The notes under the pieces are model-generated. The model searched no databases and was not told where the DNA came from. It worked only from the letters and a program-made list of their open reading frames with translations. A stretch of 64,000 bases of DNA from 21-14-0-10-47-8 sp966211795 (GTDB lineage Bacteria; Bdellovibrionota; Bdellovibrionia; Bdellovibrionales; Bdellovibrionaceae), in the NCBI GenBank assembly GCA_966211795.1, contig CBIHNW010000002.1, positions 62,001-126,000 on the forward strand, read 5' to 3'. The translations under genes and the position numbers were made by a program. How positions within the stretch are numbered: position 1 is the first letter of the stretch; each line of letters begins with the position of its first letter. Positions 7,268-16,726 of the stretch are shown in pieces.

Positions 7268-8278
7268 ATGGACAACATGAAGAATCTATCGAACACCGAA
7301 ATTTCTGTTCTGGATCTCGCCAAGGTCGCACCGAATAGCACGATTGCTGAGACCTTTGCGCACTCTCGAAAAATCGCGCAACTGGTGGAACGCTTGGGCT
7401 ACAAAAGATTTTGGTTGGCCGAACATCACAACATTGACGGCATTGCCAGTGCGGCCACTTCGGTTTTGATTGGTCATATTGCCGAGCACACCAAAACAAT
7501 TCGCGTGGGCTCTGGTGGCATCATGCTACCGAATCACGCGCCCTTGATGATTGCCGAACAGTTCGGAACGTTGGCCAGCTTGTATCCAGATCGCATTGAT
7601 TTGGGATTGGGGCGCGCACCCGGAACAGACCGGCAAACGATGCGGGCTCTGCGCCGGGATCATTCTCAGCACGGTGAAGATTTTCCCGAGCAGATTGCCG
7701 AGCTTCTGTCGTATTTTGCTCCGGCCGAGCCCGGACAGAAAATCAAAGCGATCCCCGGCGAGGGCATCGATGTTCCGATTTACATTTTGGGCTCCAGTCT
7801 TTTCAGTGCCGAATTGGCGGCGCGAATGGGAAGGCCTTATGCTTTTGCCGGTCACTTTGCGCCGGCGGCCATGATGCGTGCTTTTGATTTGTACCGGCAA
7901 CAGTTTCAGCCTTCATCGGTTCTGGAAAAACCCTACGTGATGGCCGGTGTGCCGGTGATTGCGGCAGAGACGGATGAACGCGCAAGCTTTCTTGCCACCA
8001 GCGTTCAGCAAACATTCTTGGCCTTGGTTCGCGGCGATCGTCGTTTCTCGAAACCGCCGGTCGAAAATATGGATGCCTTGTGGAGTCCCAGCGAGAAAGC
8101 GGCCGTCGAATCCATGCTGGGCTTACTGGTCACTGGCTCGCCACAGCGGGTGCGCGAAAAATTGGATGAGCTGATTCGAGAAACGGGCGCGGACGAGCTG
8201 ATCATGACCTCGGACACCTATGATCCAGAGGACAGACAGCGATCATTTGAAATGATTGCCCACGCGAAGAGCTTGTGA
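7268..8278 (+). CDS. LLM-class flavin-dependent oxidoreductase (luciferase-like)
   Basis: A 336-residue bacterial-luciferase-fold enzyme that would use reduced FMN and O2. Family marks are FWLAEHHNI (about 55-63), RVGSGGIMLPNHAPLMIAEQF (about 79-99), LYPDRIDLGLGRAPGTD and the C-terminal ETGADELIMTSDTYD. The first of these and the GRAPGTDR segment are typical of the MsnO8-type group. The substrate cannot be told; relatives oxidise aliphatic or aromatic compounds, and many are unassigned. An in-frame ATG three codons downstream is an alternative start. It stands alone and is followed by a 280-bp gap with no clear feature. Confidence 0.9.
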   Translation: MDNMKNLSNTEISVLDLAKVAPNSTIAETFAHSRKIAQLVERLGYKRFWLAEHHNIDGIASAATSVLIGHIAEHTKTIRVGSGGIMLPNHAPLMIAEQFGTLASLYPDRIDLGLGRAPGTDRQTMRALRRDHSQHGEDFPEQIAELLSYFAPAEPGQKIKAIPGEGIDVPIYILGSSLFSAELAARMGRPYAFAGHFAPAAMMRAFDLYRQQFQPSSVLEKPYVMAGVPVIAAETDERASFLATSVQQTFLALVRGDRRFSKPPVENMDALWSPSEKAAVESMLGLLVTGSPQRVREKLDELIRETGADELIMTSDTYDPEDRQRSFEMIAHAKSL

Positions 8279-8558
8279 CGATGACAAATTTCCGCCTCTT
8301 TCCTAAAAGAGGCACCGAGAGCGTAACTCGTTGATATTTCATTTGTAAACAGAGTGAAATTCGAAATTTCGTTAGGATGACGACGATCACGTAATTCTTA
8401 TCTGCCCGCAAGAAAATTAAAATAAATAAAGATTCTATGTGCTTACCAGAATCGAGACTTTGGCACTCATTCTGAATAAATAGTCTCAAGGTCCGTTTCA
8501 AAAGTGAAACTTCTCGCCGTTCAGATTGAAGCGCACCAACTTTTCATAAGAGGAGCGC

Positions 8559-10652
8559 ATGAAATTTTTTATAAATTTGCCAGTCACATTCTTGGTTTTA
8601 TCCACCGCGGTCTGGGCTTATGCCAGCCCTCAGCTAGCCGCGCCGGTTGCGAGCAGCGATGGAAAAACTCTGACTTATGTGGTCAGTTACTCGGGTTATT
8701 CGCCGGCCCCCTCGCCGCTTCGTCTTTTTCTTCAAAGCAGTGCGGGTTCGCAAACAGGTTACAGCTTTGGCATGAATGCCAATTACATGATTCAGAACAA
8801 CCGACTTTTTAAATACACGGGCCGTGGCGGAACGGATTGGACATGGAGCGAAGTCAAATCTGTCAGCTTCGTCAATTCCGCAGGAAAAGGCACTTGGCGA
8901 GTGGCGCTGAACGATCTCGGAAACCCGTCTGCCGTCAGCGTTCTGGCACAAACCCCGGCGCCTTACGCCGCTTCGTCGAAAACGGTCCAAGCCTACACCA
9001 CGCAAAAATTAGGAACGATTCAGCCCATGTCGACGCAAAACGTGGCACCGCTTTCGACGGCGAGCGGAGCGATCGCGAACGGTGCTGTTGTCACGGCGGC
9101 AGATCATAGCGTTGTCACATTAAGTTGCGGAAAAACTTATTACGGATCCTTGGATCTAGAAAACAAAACTGATGTCACCGTTCAAACCGAGGCCAACTGC
9201 AATTCGCGGGCGGTGATCACGCCGGCCACTCGGGTCACGAATTGGCATTCTTATAGCGGCCGCATCTACGTCGCTTCGGTCGAAGACGAAGTCACGCAAG
9301 TCTTTGTCGATGGCCAATTGGCCGACGTCGCCCATTATCCGGATGATGTGAACGAATCTGGATGGTTGCAACCAACGTCGACGGGCGCGAATTCGATGGA
9401 TGTGGCAAGCCTTCCCAATTCTGATATCGCGGGCGCCCGAGTCTATTACCGGGGCTATCCATGGGAGATCGGCACGCAAATCGTGACAAAGTTTGATGGC
9501 AAAACAATCAGCTTAGGCGCTGATCCTGATCCCAACATCGCACTGGAAGGATCTAAGTTTGGCAGATTTTATCTGGAAGGAAAGCTCTGGATGCTAAACT
9601 CGCCCGGCGAATGGGCCTGGAGCGATCACAAACTTTATATTTGGATGCCAGACGGCCAAACCCCTTCGGGCCGCGTGCACGCCGTCACCGGAGTGGGCTC
9701 GGTCATTAAAGCCAAAGGCTCAAATGGCGTCACGATTAAAGACGTGCGAATCATCGGCGGAAAAATCGGCGTCGATGCAGGCTTCAGCAATAAAGCCGGA
9801 CATCGCTCGGACAGTCTGACCGTCGTAAACAGCGAAATCGCTTACAGCAATTGGTCTGCAATCTTTGCCTCGACCGCATCCAAGCTGACCGTCGACAACT
9901 CGGATATCGTCGGTGCTTTGCACACCGGAATTTATGCCCGCTCAGAAAGCGTCGGCACGACCGTGAAAAACTCTCGCTTCATCAAGGTCAATACGCTCGG
10001 CATGCACAAAGGCTCGGACGGATCGATCTTTCTCAATGGTGATTCCCAAGCGAACGTCACGGCAAACGTCATCCTGAGCTCTGGCAAGAGCGGAATTTTT
10101 ATCGGGCACAGCCACAACTCGCAAGTCACCTACAATATCATCGACGGAGCCTGTTTGAACCATGCGGATTGCGGTGGGATCTATGCGATCAGTCGGGACC
10201 AGACACGGCTGGAGACAAACATCGAAGGAAACCTAGTGAAGAACGTCAACGGAGCACCCATTCGCGAAGTACCGAATGCCGAGCCTGAACGTTACGGCAT
10301 TTACCTGGATGACTACTCGACCGGCGTGACCGTCAAGGGCAATCGATTGCGGGCGAACGGCACGGGTCTGATGCTGCATTTAGCTTTCGGCAATACGATC
10401 GAGGGAAATTTCTTCGACAGCAGCCAATTGCGCCACATCTTGCTGGCCGATAGCGGTGGCGTTGCGGGCTCAATGAGGGAAAACGATGTCTTGAAAAACA
10501 GTTTTACGGGACCAACGCCAGCCTATCGCTTTGCTCAGTCCGCAAATGTGACCGGGGGGCTGAAGTTCAGTTCTCCAAATTTTTATCTGGGTTATCCAGA
10601 CCCGAAAGGCAGTACACCCGTCACGTCGCCTGCCGGACTGCCTTACCAGTAA
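8559..10652 (+). CDS. Secreted right-handed parallel beta-helix protein
   Basis: A 697-residue exported protein with a clear signal peptide (MKFFINLPVTFLVLSTAVWAYA, cleavage near 22). Residues about 30-130 form a strand-rich domain with aromatic, Gly-rich sequence (LFKYTGRGGTDWTWSEVKS). From about 170 to 680 there are PbH1/NosD-type repeats such as VKNSRFIKV, VTANVILSSGKSGIFIGHSHNSQVTYNIIDGA and VKGNRLRANGTGLMLHLAFGNTIEGNFF. Such helices are found in polysaccharide lyases, epimerases and adhesins. I cannot place a catalytic site, so the choice stays open. It has a strong AGAGGAGCGC ribosome binding site and is closed by a terminator. Confidence 0.85.
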   Translation: MKFFINLPVTFLVLSTAVWAYASPQLAAPVASSDGKTLTYVVSYSGYSPAPSPLRLFLQSSAGSQTGYSFGMNANYMIQNNRLFKYTGRGGTDWTWSEVKSVSFVNSAGKGTWRVALNDLGNPSAVSVLAQTPAPYAASSKTVQAYTTQKLGTIQPMSTQNVAPLSTASGAIANGAVVTAADHSVVTLSCGKTYYGSLDLENKTDVTVQTEANCNSRAVITPATRVTNWHSYSGRIYVASVEDEVTQVFVDGQLADVAHYPDDVNESGWLQPTSTGANSMDVASLPNSDIAGARVYYRGYPWEIGTQIVTKFDGKTISLGADPDPNIALEGSKFGRFYLEGKLWMLNSPGEWAWSDHKLYIWMPDGQTPSGRVHAVTGVGSVIKAKGSNGVTIKDVRIIGGKIGVDAGFSNKAGHRSDSLTVVNSEIAYSNWSAIFASTASKLTVDNSDIVGALHTGIYARSESVGTTVKNSRFIKVNTLGMHKGSDGSIFLNGDSQANVTANVILSSGKSGIFIGHSHNSQVTYNIIDGACLNHADCGGIYAISRDQTRLETNIEGNLVKNVNGAPIREVPNAEPERYGIYLDDYSTGVTVKGNRLRANGTGLMLHLAFGNTIEGNFFDSSQLRHILLADSGGVAGSMRENDVLKNSFTGPTPAYRFAQSANVTGGLKFSSPNFYLGYPDPKGSTPVTSPAGLPYQ

Positions 10653-10667
10653 AGAAAAAAAATCGAT

Positions 10668-10702
10668 TCAGCAGGACTCGGCTGGGCTCCTGCTGATTTT
10701 TC
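10668..10702. terminator. Bidirectional rho-independent terminator
   Basis: A perfect 9-bp stem, TCAGCAGGA (10668-10676) with TCCTGCTGA (10688-10696), and an 11-base loop. A T-run follows it and an A-run (AAAGAAAAAAAA) precedes it, so it can end both the beta-helix gene and the convergent minus-strand gene. Confidence 0.85.
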
Positions 10703-10719
10703 ATTTCACGGTCTTTTTT

Positions 10720-11148
10720 TTATCGAGAGCACAAGGCATTTTCATTCTTGCACAAGGCGATGGCTTCGCTGCGCGCGACATGACCAACGGTCATCCCCAT
10801 GTTTTTGATGTCCCCACGAAAATCCGTCGTGATCACCACATTGCGAATGCAACCAAAAATATGATCGTAGGTCATCGTAAATCCTGAAGCCGTGATCATC
10901 CCCGTCGCGTGACCGTCCCAATAATCTTGAGCCTCGGTCAGCACATTGGGTTGCTCTAGGCTAGCACCCTCGACTTTGATTTCGTCGACGTGACTTTTGG
11001 TGATGGCCTGCCCGATTCCTTGACCGGTGATCGAGACTTTGAACTTTTGCATCTCTCCATAAAAATCGACCTGACCTTCACACACGATTGTTTCGGCAAT
11101 GGCACCGAATGAAGTCAGAGATAGGAACGCTAGAATTAGGTATTTCAA
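10720..11148 (-). CDS. Secreted hypothetical protein (TTG start)
   Basis: I chose the TTG at 11148 because a perfect AGGAGG lies 6 bases upstream and the protein then opens with a normal signal peptide, LKYLILAFLSLTSFGAIA. A longer frame reaches to 11433 but adds about 95 residues with no recognisable pattern. The mature part is about 120 residues, strand-rich, with Cys in VCEGQ, FGCI, LCKN and LCSR that could form two disulfides. I recognise no family. It is convergent with the beta-helix gene. Confidence 0.7.
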   Translation of the reverse strand: MKYLILAFLSLTSFGAIAETIVCEGQVDFYGEMQKFKVSITGQGIGQAITKSHVDEIKVEGASLEQPNVLTEAQDYWDGHATGMITASGFTMTYDHIFGCIRNVVITTDFRGDIKNMGMTVGHVARSEAIALCKNENALCSR

Positions 11149-11456
11149 GGGAGGCCTCCTGGGTGATGCATGTTCTACGGATTGAGCTAAGTTCAACATG
11201 TCCCGACAATCAACGCCGAAATATTTATGACTCGGCTCTAGAAAACCGGGAAGAGTCGCGGTCGACCCCGGCCTGCAAGTTTCTCGATCGCTCGAATGGG
11301 AGCTGCGGAAGGAAATCCGGCTCCGAACTAAGTTCATGATATCACTTGGGATAAATTCGTTATTGTAAACATTAGAATAAATGGCTTCCGAGAAATTGCC
11401 GTTATGCGTTATCTTGCAGCTGAAACGATTCACTCATGTCCTCTCAGGAGACCCTT

Positions 11457-11828
11457 ATGAAAAAAACAATCGGATTTCTTTTGATGTCTTTCGCTCTGAC
11501 CTCGATCGCTTCTGCGGCTTCTTCGCTCGATTGTCGTGAAGTTGGTGCGGCAATCGGACAAGGCTACGGAATCAAACTTGCGCCCAACAGTCCCAGCATC
11601 GCTTTGAACATTCAAAATGCAGATCCCGTGAAGCTGAAGAAAGTCGCAAAGGCCAAGGCGAAGCCGCTCAGTCCGAACCAACCGGTCGAGACTGTTTATC
11701 AGGAACCTGTTAGCCAAGGGTACCGTGCCACTGTGACCAGAGGTGGCTTCACCGGCATGACCACGGTGGTGATTGCCCACGGCGGATTTGCGGGCTACCA
11801 GCCGCTGGCGACTTTGGTTTGCGAATAA
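11457..11828 (+). CDS. Secreted hypothetical protein
   Basis: From the ATG at 11457 (CAGGAGA upstream) this is a 123-residue protein with signal peptide MKKTIGFLLMSFALTSIASA. The mature chain has one Cys near each end (LDCREV and TLVCE), which suggests one disulfide, and a Lys/Ala stretch, KKVAKAKAKPL. I recognise no family. Its stop codon abuts the LivF stop with no gap, so the two genes are convergent and share no obvious terminator. Confidence 0.7.
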   Translation: MKKTIGFLLMSFALTSIASAASSLDCREVGAAIGQGYGIKLAPNSPSIALNIQNADPVKLKKVAKAKAKPLSPNQPVETVYQEPVSQGYRATVTRGGFTGMTTVVIAHGGFAGYQPLATLVCE

Positions 11829-12554
11829 TTATGATTTCTTAGCACCGAGATAGGCGCGCTGAACATCCGGGTTGCCGAGCAAGTCTTTGCCGGCACCCGA
11901 CAGACGAATCTTTCCACGCTCGAGCACCGAAGCTTGATCCGCCACCTGCAAAGCGCGAAAGGCCAACTGCTCGACCAATAAAATTGTCATCTCGCCCGTC
12001 TCTTTCAAGCGTCGAATCACTTGAAACACTTCATCGATGATAATAGGAGCAAGACCCATCGACGGCTCATCCAGCAACAATAATTTAGGCTCTAGCATCA
12101 GCGCCCGTCCGATCGCGAGCATCTGCTGCTCGCCGCCCGACAAGGTTCCGGACAACTGCTCTTGCCGCTCTTTCAGTTTCGGAAAAATGGAATACACGTA
12201 ATCGATCTTTTGCTCGATGACCTTGCGGCCTTCTTTGCGAAAGCGGGGGTAGGCGCCCAGCAAAAGATTGTCTTTTACCGATTGCTGAGCAAAAACTTTG
12301 CGGCCTTCGGGCGAGTGCGCGATTCGCAGGGCGGTGATTTGGTGTGGCTTCAGTCGAGAGGTCGATTGGCCTTCAAATAATATATCGCCGGCTTTTGGCT
12401 TCATCAAACCCGAAACCGTGCGCAGCAAAGTTGTTTTGCCGGCGCCATTGGATCCAATCAAAGCGACCAACTGTCCCTTCGGCACCGAAAGCGAAACACC
12501 TTTCAGGGCGGCGATGCTGTCATAGTAAACTTCGAGATTTCGGATCTCTAACAT
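11829..12554 (-). CDS. livF: Branched-chain amino-acid-type ABC transporter ATPase
   Basis: A 241-residue ATPase of the LivF group that powers import together with LivG, LivH and LivM. Walker A is GSNGAGKTT (about 34-42), the signature LSGGEQQMLAIGRAL, Walker B LLLLDEPSMGL, followed by the switch LLVEQ. The ending AYLGA is typical of LivF. It is the last gene of a four-gene operon (binding protein, LivH, LivM-LivG, LivF), and its start shares one base with the stop of the fused gene. The family carries Leu/Ile/Val but also urea or short amides, so the substrate is not fixed. Confidence 0.92.
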   Translation of the reverse strand: MLEIRNLEVYYDSIAALKGVSLSVPKGQLVALIGSNGAGKTTLLRTVSGLMKPKAGDILFEGQSTSRLKPHQITALRIAHSPEGRKVFAQQSVKDNLLLGAYPRFRKEGRKVIEQKIDYVYSIFPKLKERQEQLSGTLSGGEQQMLAIGRALMLEPKLLLLDEPSMGLAPIIIDEVFQVIRRLKETGEMTILLVEQLAFRALQVADQASVLERGKIRLSGAGKDLLGNPDVQRAYLGAKKS

Positions 12555-14419
12555 CAGTGACCTGCCAATCCAGCCGGCACGGCTTCGGTTCCGAGATAAG
12601 CTTTCACCACATTCGGGTCCGCCTGCACTTGTTGCGGAGATCCCGTGGCGATTCGTTTGCCGAAATCCAAAACCGTGATGTCTTCCGAGACTTCCATCAG
12701 CATGTCCATGTGATGCTCGATCAGCAAAATGGCGATGCCTTGGGATTTGATTTTGCGAATCATCTCGTTGAATTCTTCAATCTCGCTCGAGGTCAGTCCC
12801 GCCGCGGGCTCGTCCAAAAGAAGCAGGCCGGGATTGAGCGCCAGGGCGCGCGCGATCTCCAAACGCCGGGCTTGTCCGTATGGCAAGTGGCGCGCTTGCA
12901 CGAAGGCATTTTTCTCAAGCCCCACAAACTGCAGCAAACGATAGGCTTGCAGGCGCATCTTGCGCTCTTCCTTCCAGACTGAGGGAAGACCCAGCATGAT
13001 TTGCCACAAGCGCGAGCGAAAAGACAGATGCAAACCCACCATCACATTTTCCAAAACCGTGAGCTCGCTGAAGAGCTGAAGATTTTGAAAGGTGCGCGCA
13101 ACCCCGCGTTTGGCACGTTCGTATATTTTAAGTTTCGTGGCCAGGGCTCCGAAGATCTGCACATCACCCTTGGTGGGAATGTAGACACCCGTGATCACGT
13201 TCACGGTCGTGCTTTTTCCCGATCCATTCGGACCCATCAGGCCGTGGATGCGACCGGCTTTGATTTTCATTTCCAAATCATTCACCGCCACCAAACCACC
13301 AAACTGCATGCGGGCGCGGTCCAAACTTAAGACATCCGTCCCCGGCACCGCCGAAGATTTAAATGGCAAACCGGGCTCGGCTTGTGCCAGGATTTTAACT
13401 TGCGCTTCGATTTCCAATCGTTCGGCCTCTTCATCGCGACGACCGAAAAATTTCGCCCATCCAGCACGCAGAAGGCTGGCCACTCCACCCGGCAGGAAAA
13501 ACAAGGTCAGCAGCAATAAAATACCGAAGGCCAAGAGCCGGTAATCCGCAAAAGCCGTGAAGACATCCGGCAGAATCACCACCAGCGCCATGCCGATAAA
13601 GTTTCCAAGATTCGAGCGCAAGCCACCGAAGATCAAGGCCATCAGGGCTAAAATTGAAAAATCCAGACTGAAAGTTCCCGGCGCGATGTACTGATCCAGT
13701 TGCGCAAACAATCCACCGGCAAAGCCCGCGATCGCGGCCGAAATAACGAACGCCGAAATTTTAAAATAGTTGCGATTGATGCCGCAGCTTTCGGCCGCAA
13801 GCCCGCTGTACTTGATCGCTTCAAAGGCACGTCCCCAGAAACTTTTCTGAAAGCCACGCATGATCCACATCACGGCCAGCGCGCAGGGATAAACGATGTA
13901 AAAAAATCGATTTCCGGTGAAGGCAAAATCACCGAAGCTTAAATGCGAGACGTGAATCCCTTTGGTGCCGTTCGTGAGTGTCTCTTGCTCGTTGATGATC
14001 GTGTAAATGATCAGTCCATAAGCGATGGTGGTCACGGCAAGATAGGGCCCCGAACTGCGAAGCGATGGAAATCCTAGCAAAAGCCCCGCGATGGCGGCCA
14101 GGGCCACACCGATCAACAGCGCCCAAATAAACGGAATTTGCGGCAAGAACGCGAGCGACCCTTCCGTGTTGAGATTGGCGGGTCCCGTCAGGATCGCGAC
14201 GGCGTAGGCCCCGATCGCAAACAGTCCGGCGTGACCAATGGAGATATCGCCGATGTAACCAACAACAATGTCCAACGAAGCCACGAAGATCGTGTAGATC
14301 AAAATGCGACATAGAATTCCGTGCACATAGTACTGATTGTCGACCAGCAATGGAATCAGCAGCGGCAGCAGAAACAACAGGGGGAAAAGAATCTGTCGAA
14401 GTTTTTTTCCGCTCTTCAT
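12554..14419 (-). CDS. livM-livG: Fused ABC permease-ATPase (LivM-LivG)
   Basis: A single 621-residue chain. Residues 1 to about 325 are a LivM-type permease with roughly nine membrane helices and the motif SIGHAGLFAIGAYAVAIL. After a charged linker with EEAERLEIEAQVKILAQAEP (about 328-347), residues about 365-615 are a LivG ATPase: Walker A GPNGSGKSTT, signature LPYGQARRLEIARAL, Walker B LLLLDEPAAGL, switch LLIEHH and the AYLG ending. In most operons these are two genes; no stop, restart or ribosome site is visible at the junction, so the fusion looks real. It overlaps livH by 4 bp. Confidence 0.92.
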   Translation of the reverse strand: MKSGKKLRQILFPLLFLLPLLIPLLVDNQYYVHGILCRILIYTIFVASLDIVVGYIGDISIGHAGLFAIGAYAVAILTGPANLNTEGSLAFLPQIPFIWALLIGVALAAIAGLLLGFPSLRSSGPYLAVTTIAYGLIIYTIINEQETLTNGTKGIHVSHLSFGDFAFTGNRFFYIVYPCALAVMWIMRGFQKSFWGRAFEAIKYSGLAAESCGINRNYFKISAFVISAAIAGFAGGLFAQLDQYIAPGTFSLDFSILALMALIFGGLRSNLGNFIGMALVVILPDVFTAFADYRLLAFGILLLLTLFFLPGGVASLLRAGWAKFFGRRDEEAERLEIEAQVKILAQAEPGLPFKSSAVPGTDVLSLDRARMQFGGLVAVNDLEMKIKAGRIHGLMGPNGSGKSTTVNVITGVYIPTKGDVQIFGALATKLKIYERAKRGVARTFQNLQLFSELTVLENVMVGLHLSFRSRLWQIMLGLPSVWKEERKMRLQAYRLLQFVGLEKNAFVQARHLPYGQARRLEIARALALNPGLLLLDEPAAGLTSSEIEEFNEMIRKIKSQGIAILLIEHHMDMLMEVSEDITVLDFGKRIATGSPQQVQADPNVVKAYLGTEAVPAGLAGH

Positions 14420-15312
14420 ACTTTTCTGATCACTTTCTTGCCGAATAAACCACTGGGCATAAATAAGATAATCAAGATCAGCAGCACGAAGCCCGGCGTA
14501 TCTTTATACCCGGTTGAAAAATATCGAGCGGTAAAAGCTTCCGATAGCCCCAGCAAAAGACCACCGACCAACATTCCGTAACCGGATTCAAGACCACCGA
14601 TGATCGCAACCGCATAGGCCTTGATTCCGAGCACGGTTCCCATCGAGGCCGAGACGAACGTGAGCGGAGCCACGAGCAGGCCCGCAACGCCGGCAATGGA
14701 AGTGCTCAGCATAAATGAAAAAAGGATCACGAAGTTTTGGTTGATTCCCATCAGACTGGCCGTCGCCTTGTCCTCGCTGACCGCCTGGATCGCCTTTCCC
14801 AGAATGGTTTGGTGACGAAAGATTTCAACGGCGACGACGATGGCGATCGAAACGCCGATGATCAAGATCTCTTGCGGATAGACACCGATCGTTCCAAGGT
14901 GAATCGGTGAATCGCCGAGCGGCGACGAAAATCGGTAATCACCCGTGCTCCAAAATTGCTCGACAAAATTTCGCACGATCATTCCGAACGCCAAGGTCGC
15001 CAGCACCCAGTTGTAACCTGATCCCCGTTTGAGCGAGGGCTCGACCGCCGTTTTGTAAACGGTGACTCCTAAAAGCGAGCTGACAACCAGCACGCCGATC
15101 AACGGTATGATAATACTGCGACCCAGCGTCTGCCCGGTCGCCATGTCCATATAAAGAATGAAAGAAACGACTCCGCCCACCATCAAAAGATTGCCGAGCG
15201 AAAAGTTGATCGTTTTCGAAGTTGAATAGGTGATGTTGTAACCGAAGGCGATCAGGGCATAGATCATGCCCTGGGCTGTTCCTGAAATAATGAGTTGTAA
15301 CAATTCATCCAT
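14416..15312 (-). CDS. livH: Branched-chain amino-acid-type ABC transporter permease
   Basis: A 298-residue inner-membrane permease of the LivH group, about eight helices. The N-terminus LLQLIISGTAQGMIYALIAFGYNITY and the motif INFSLGNLLMVGG (the 'nfahG...mlGa' position) are characteristic, as is GGLESGYGMLVGGLLLGLSE near residue 235. It pairs with the LivM half of the fused protein. The overlap of 4 bp with the fusion and 9 bp to the binding protein gene show a single transcription unit. Confidence 0.92.
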   Translation of the reverse strand: MDELLQLIISGTAQGMIYALIAFGYNITYSTSKTINFSLGNLLMVGGVVSFILYMDMATGQTLGRSIIIPLIGVLVVSSLLGVTVYKTAVEPSLKRGSGYNWVLATLAFGMIVRNFVEQFWSTGDYRFSSPLGDSPIHLGTIGVYPQEILIIGVSIAIVVAVEIFRHQTILGKAIQAVSEDKATASLMGINQNFVILFSFMLSTSIAGVAGLLVAPLTFVSASMGTVLGIKAYAVAIIGGLESGYGMLVGGLLLGLSEAFTARYFSTGYKDTPGFVLLILIILFMPSGLFGKKVIRKV

Positions 15313-15321
15313 TTCAGATTG

Positions 15322-16515
15322 TTACTTGCCGGCCGGCGCTGGTTTTCCGATGACGGCCCCGTCTTTGACGAAACCCATTTGGACATTCGCCGACTTGATG
15401 GCTTCATGATCTGTTTTGGAAAAAGGTTTGGTGTAAGATCCAGTGACGCCTTCGTAAGGACTTTGCAAATCCTCGAGCGCCGCTTTGATTTTTGGACCTT
15501 CCAGCGATCCCGCCTGCACGATTGCTTGCTTGAGCACCATCATCGAATCGTAACCTTGAGCTGCCGACACCGCCGAAGCCATTGGTTTTTCATTGTATTT
15601 CTTGCGGTAATTTTCGACGAATTTTTTGCCGGTGTCGGTCTTTGGTGCCTCTTCGATAAAGGTCTGCGGCATCATCGTGCCGTTGCCGTTTTTCGATGCG
15701 TTGTTCACGTAATTGGACATCGCCGCCGTCCAGCTGGCGATCATCGGAACCATGTAACTGATTCTCTCCATCGAGTTTGAAATCGCGGCCAGCTCGGGCC
15801 CGATCCCGTAAGCCAGAACCACATCAGCCCCAGCGGCTTTGGCTTGTTGAAGCTGGGCCGTCATGTCGGTGTCTTTGATTTTAAATTTTCCGACGTACAC
15901 GGGCTTCACATTTTTCTTGGCTAAAACCGCTTCCATTTTTTCGCGGCCATTCTGCCCATAGTTGGTGTCATCACAAAGGAGCGCTGGTTTTTTAAATTTT
16001 CCGTTATCCAACGCTTCGTTCACGATCATCTCGGCCTGCACGTCATCATTGGCGACAAAGTGAAAGACGTAATTGTCTGGAAACTCTGGAAAGAGCTCGT
16101 TCACTTTGGCGCCCGCGCTGACGTTGATCAGCATCGGAACCTTGTGTTCGTTAGCGTAGCGAGAGCTGGCATTGGCGACTCCTGTATTGATGGGCCCCAG
16201 GACCGCGACCACTTTTTCTTTATCCAGAAACTCTTGCATGATCTGACCGCCACGTTCATTCTTGGCTTCGTCGTCTCGGTCCACCATCACGAATTTTTTG
16301 CCGAGCACGCCGCCGTCCGCATTGATCTGATCAATCGCGACCTGCACTCCGTTTCGCATCGACAGTCCCATCGGGGCCGAGCCACCGGTGAAGGGGCCGA
16401 AGACACCAATCTTGATTTGATTTTCATCTGACTTTTTAGTGCAACCTGCGGCCAACGCGATCGAAGCCAGAGCCACGCAGAAACCGACCTTGAGTTGACT
16501 GAATCCTTTGGTCAT
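15322..16515 (-). CDS. ABC transporter substrate-binding lipoprotein (LivJ/LivK-like)
   Basis: A 397-residue type-I periplasmic binding protein. The signal peptide ends in a lipobox, LAAGC, with lipidated Cys25, so it is probably membrane-tethered in the periplasm. The mature protein starts IKIGVFGPFTGGSAPMGLSMRNGVQVAIDQIN, the standard Peripla_BP_6 opening, and ends with the helix-rich ALEDLQSPYEGVTGSY segment. It is first in the liv-type operon. The ligand could be branched-chain amino acids, other amino acids or amides. Confidence 0.93.
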   Translation of the reverse strand: MTKGFSQLKVGFCVALASIALAAGCTKKSDENQIKIGVFGPFTGGSAPMGLSMRNGVQVAIDQINADGGVLGKKFVMVDRDDEAKNERGGQIMQEFLDKEKVVAVLGPINTGVANASSRYANEHKVPMLINVSAGAKVNELFPEFPDNYVFHFVANDDVQAEMIVNEALDNGKFKKPALLCDDTNYGQNGREKMEAVLAKKNVKPVYVGKFKIKDTDMTAQLQQAKAAGADVVLAYGIGPELAAISNSMERISYMVPMIASWTAAMSNYVNNASKNGNGTMMPQTFIEEAPKTDTGKKFVENYRKKYNEKPMASAVSAAQGYDSMMVLKQAIVQAGSLEGPKIKAALEDLQSPYEGVTGSYTKPFSKTDHEAIKSANVQMGFVKDGAVIGKPAPAGK

Positions 16516-16726
16516 AAGCGCTCCTTTTTGCGAGTGAGCATACCTTTGACTGAATCGTAGGCGGAGAACTGGACGGACGTCTAGAGCTCCGGTTCAGTTC
16601 GTGTCGAGCTACAGGAATGAATGGATATTCTTTGTTGAGAAGCAGAATGCACGTTCATTTTTTATCGATTCAAAACTGGCACCGACCTTGCTGGCTTTGA
16701 TGAAAAGGAAAGCCGAGGGGGCATTT

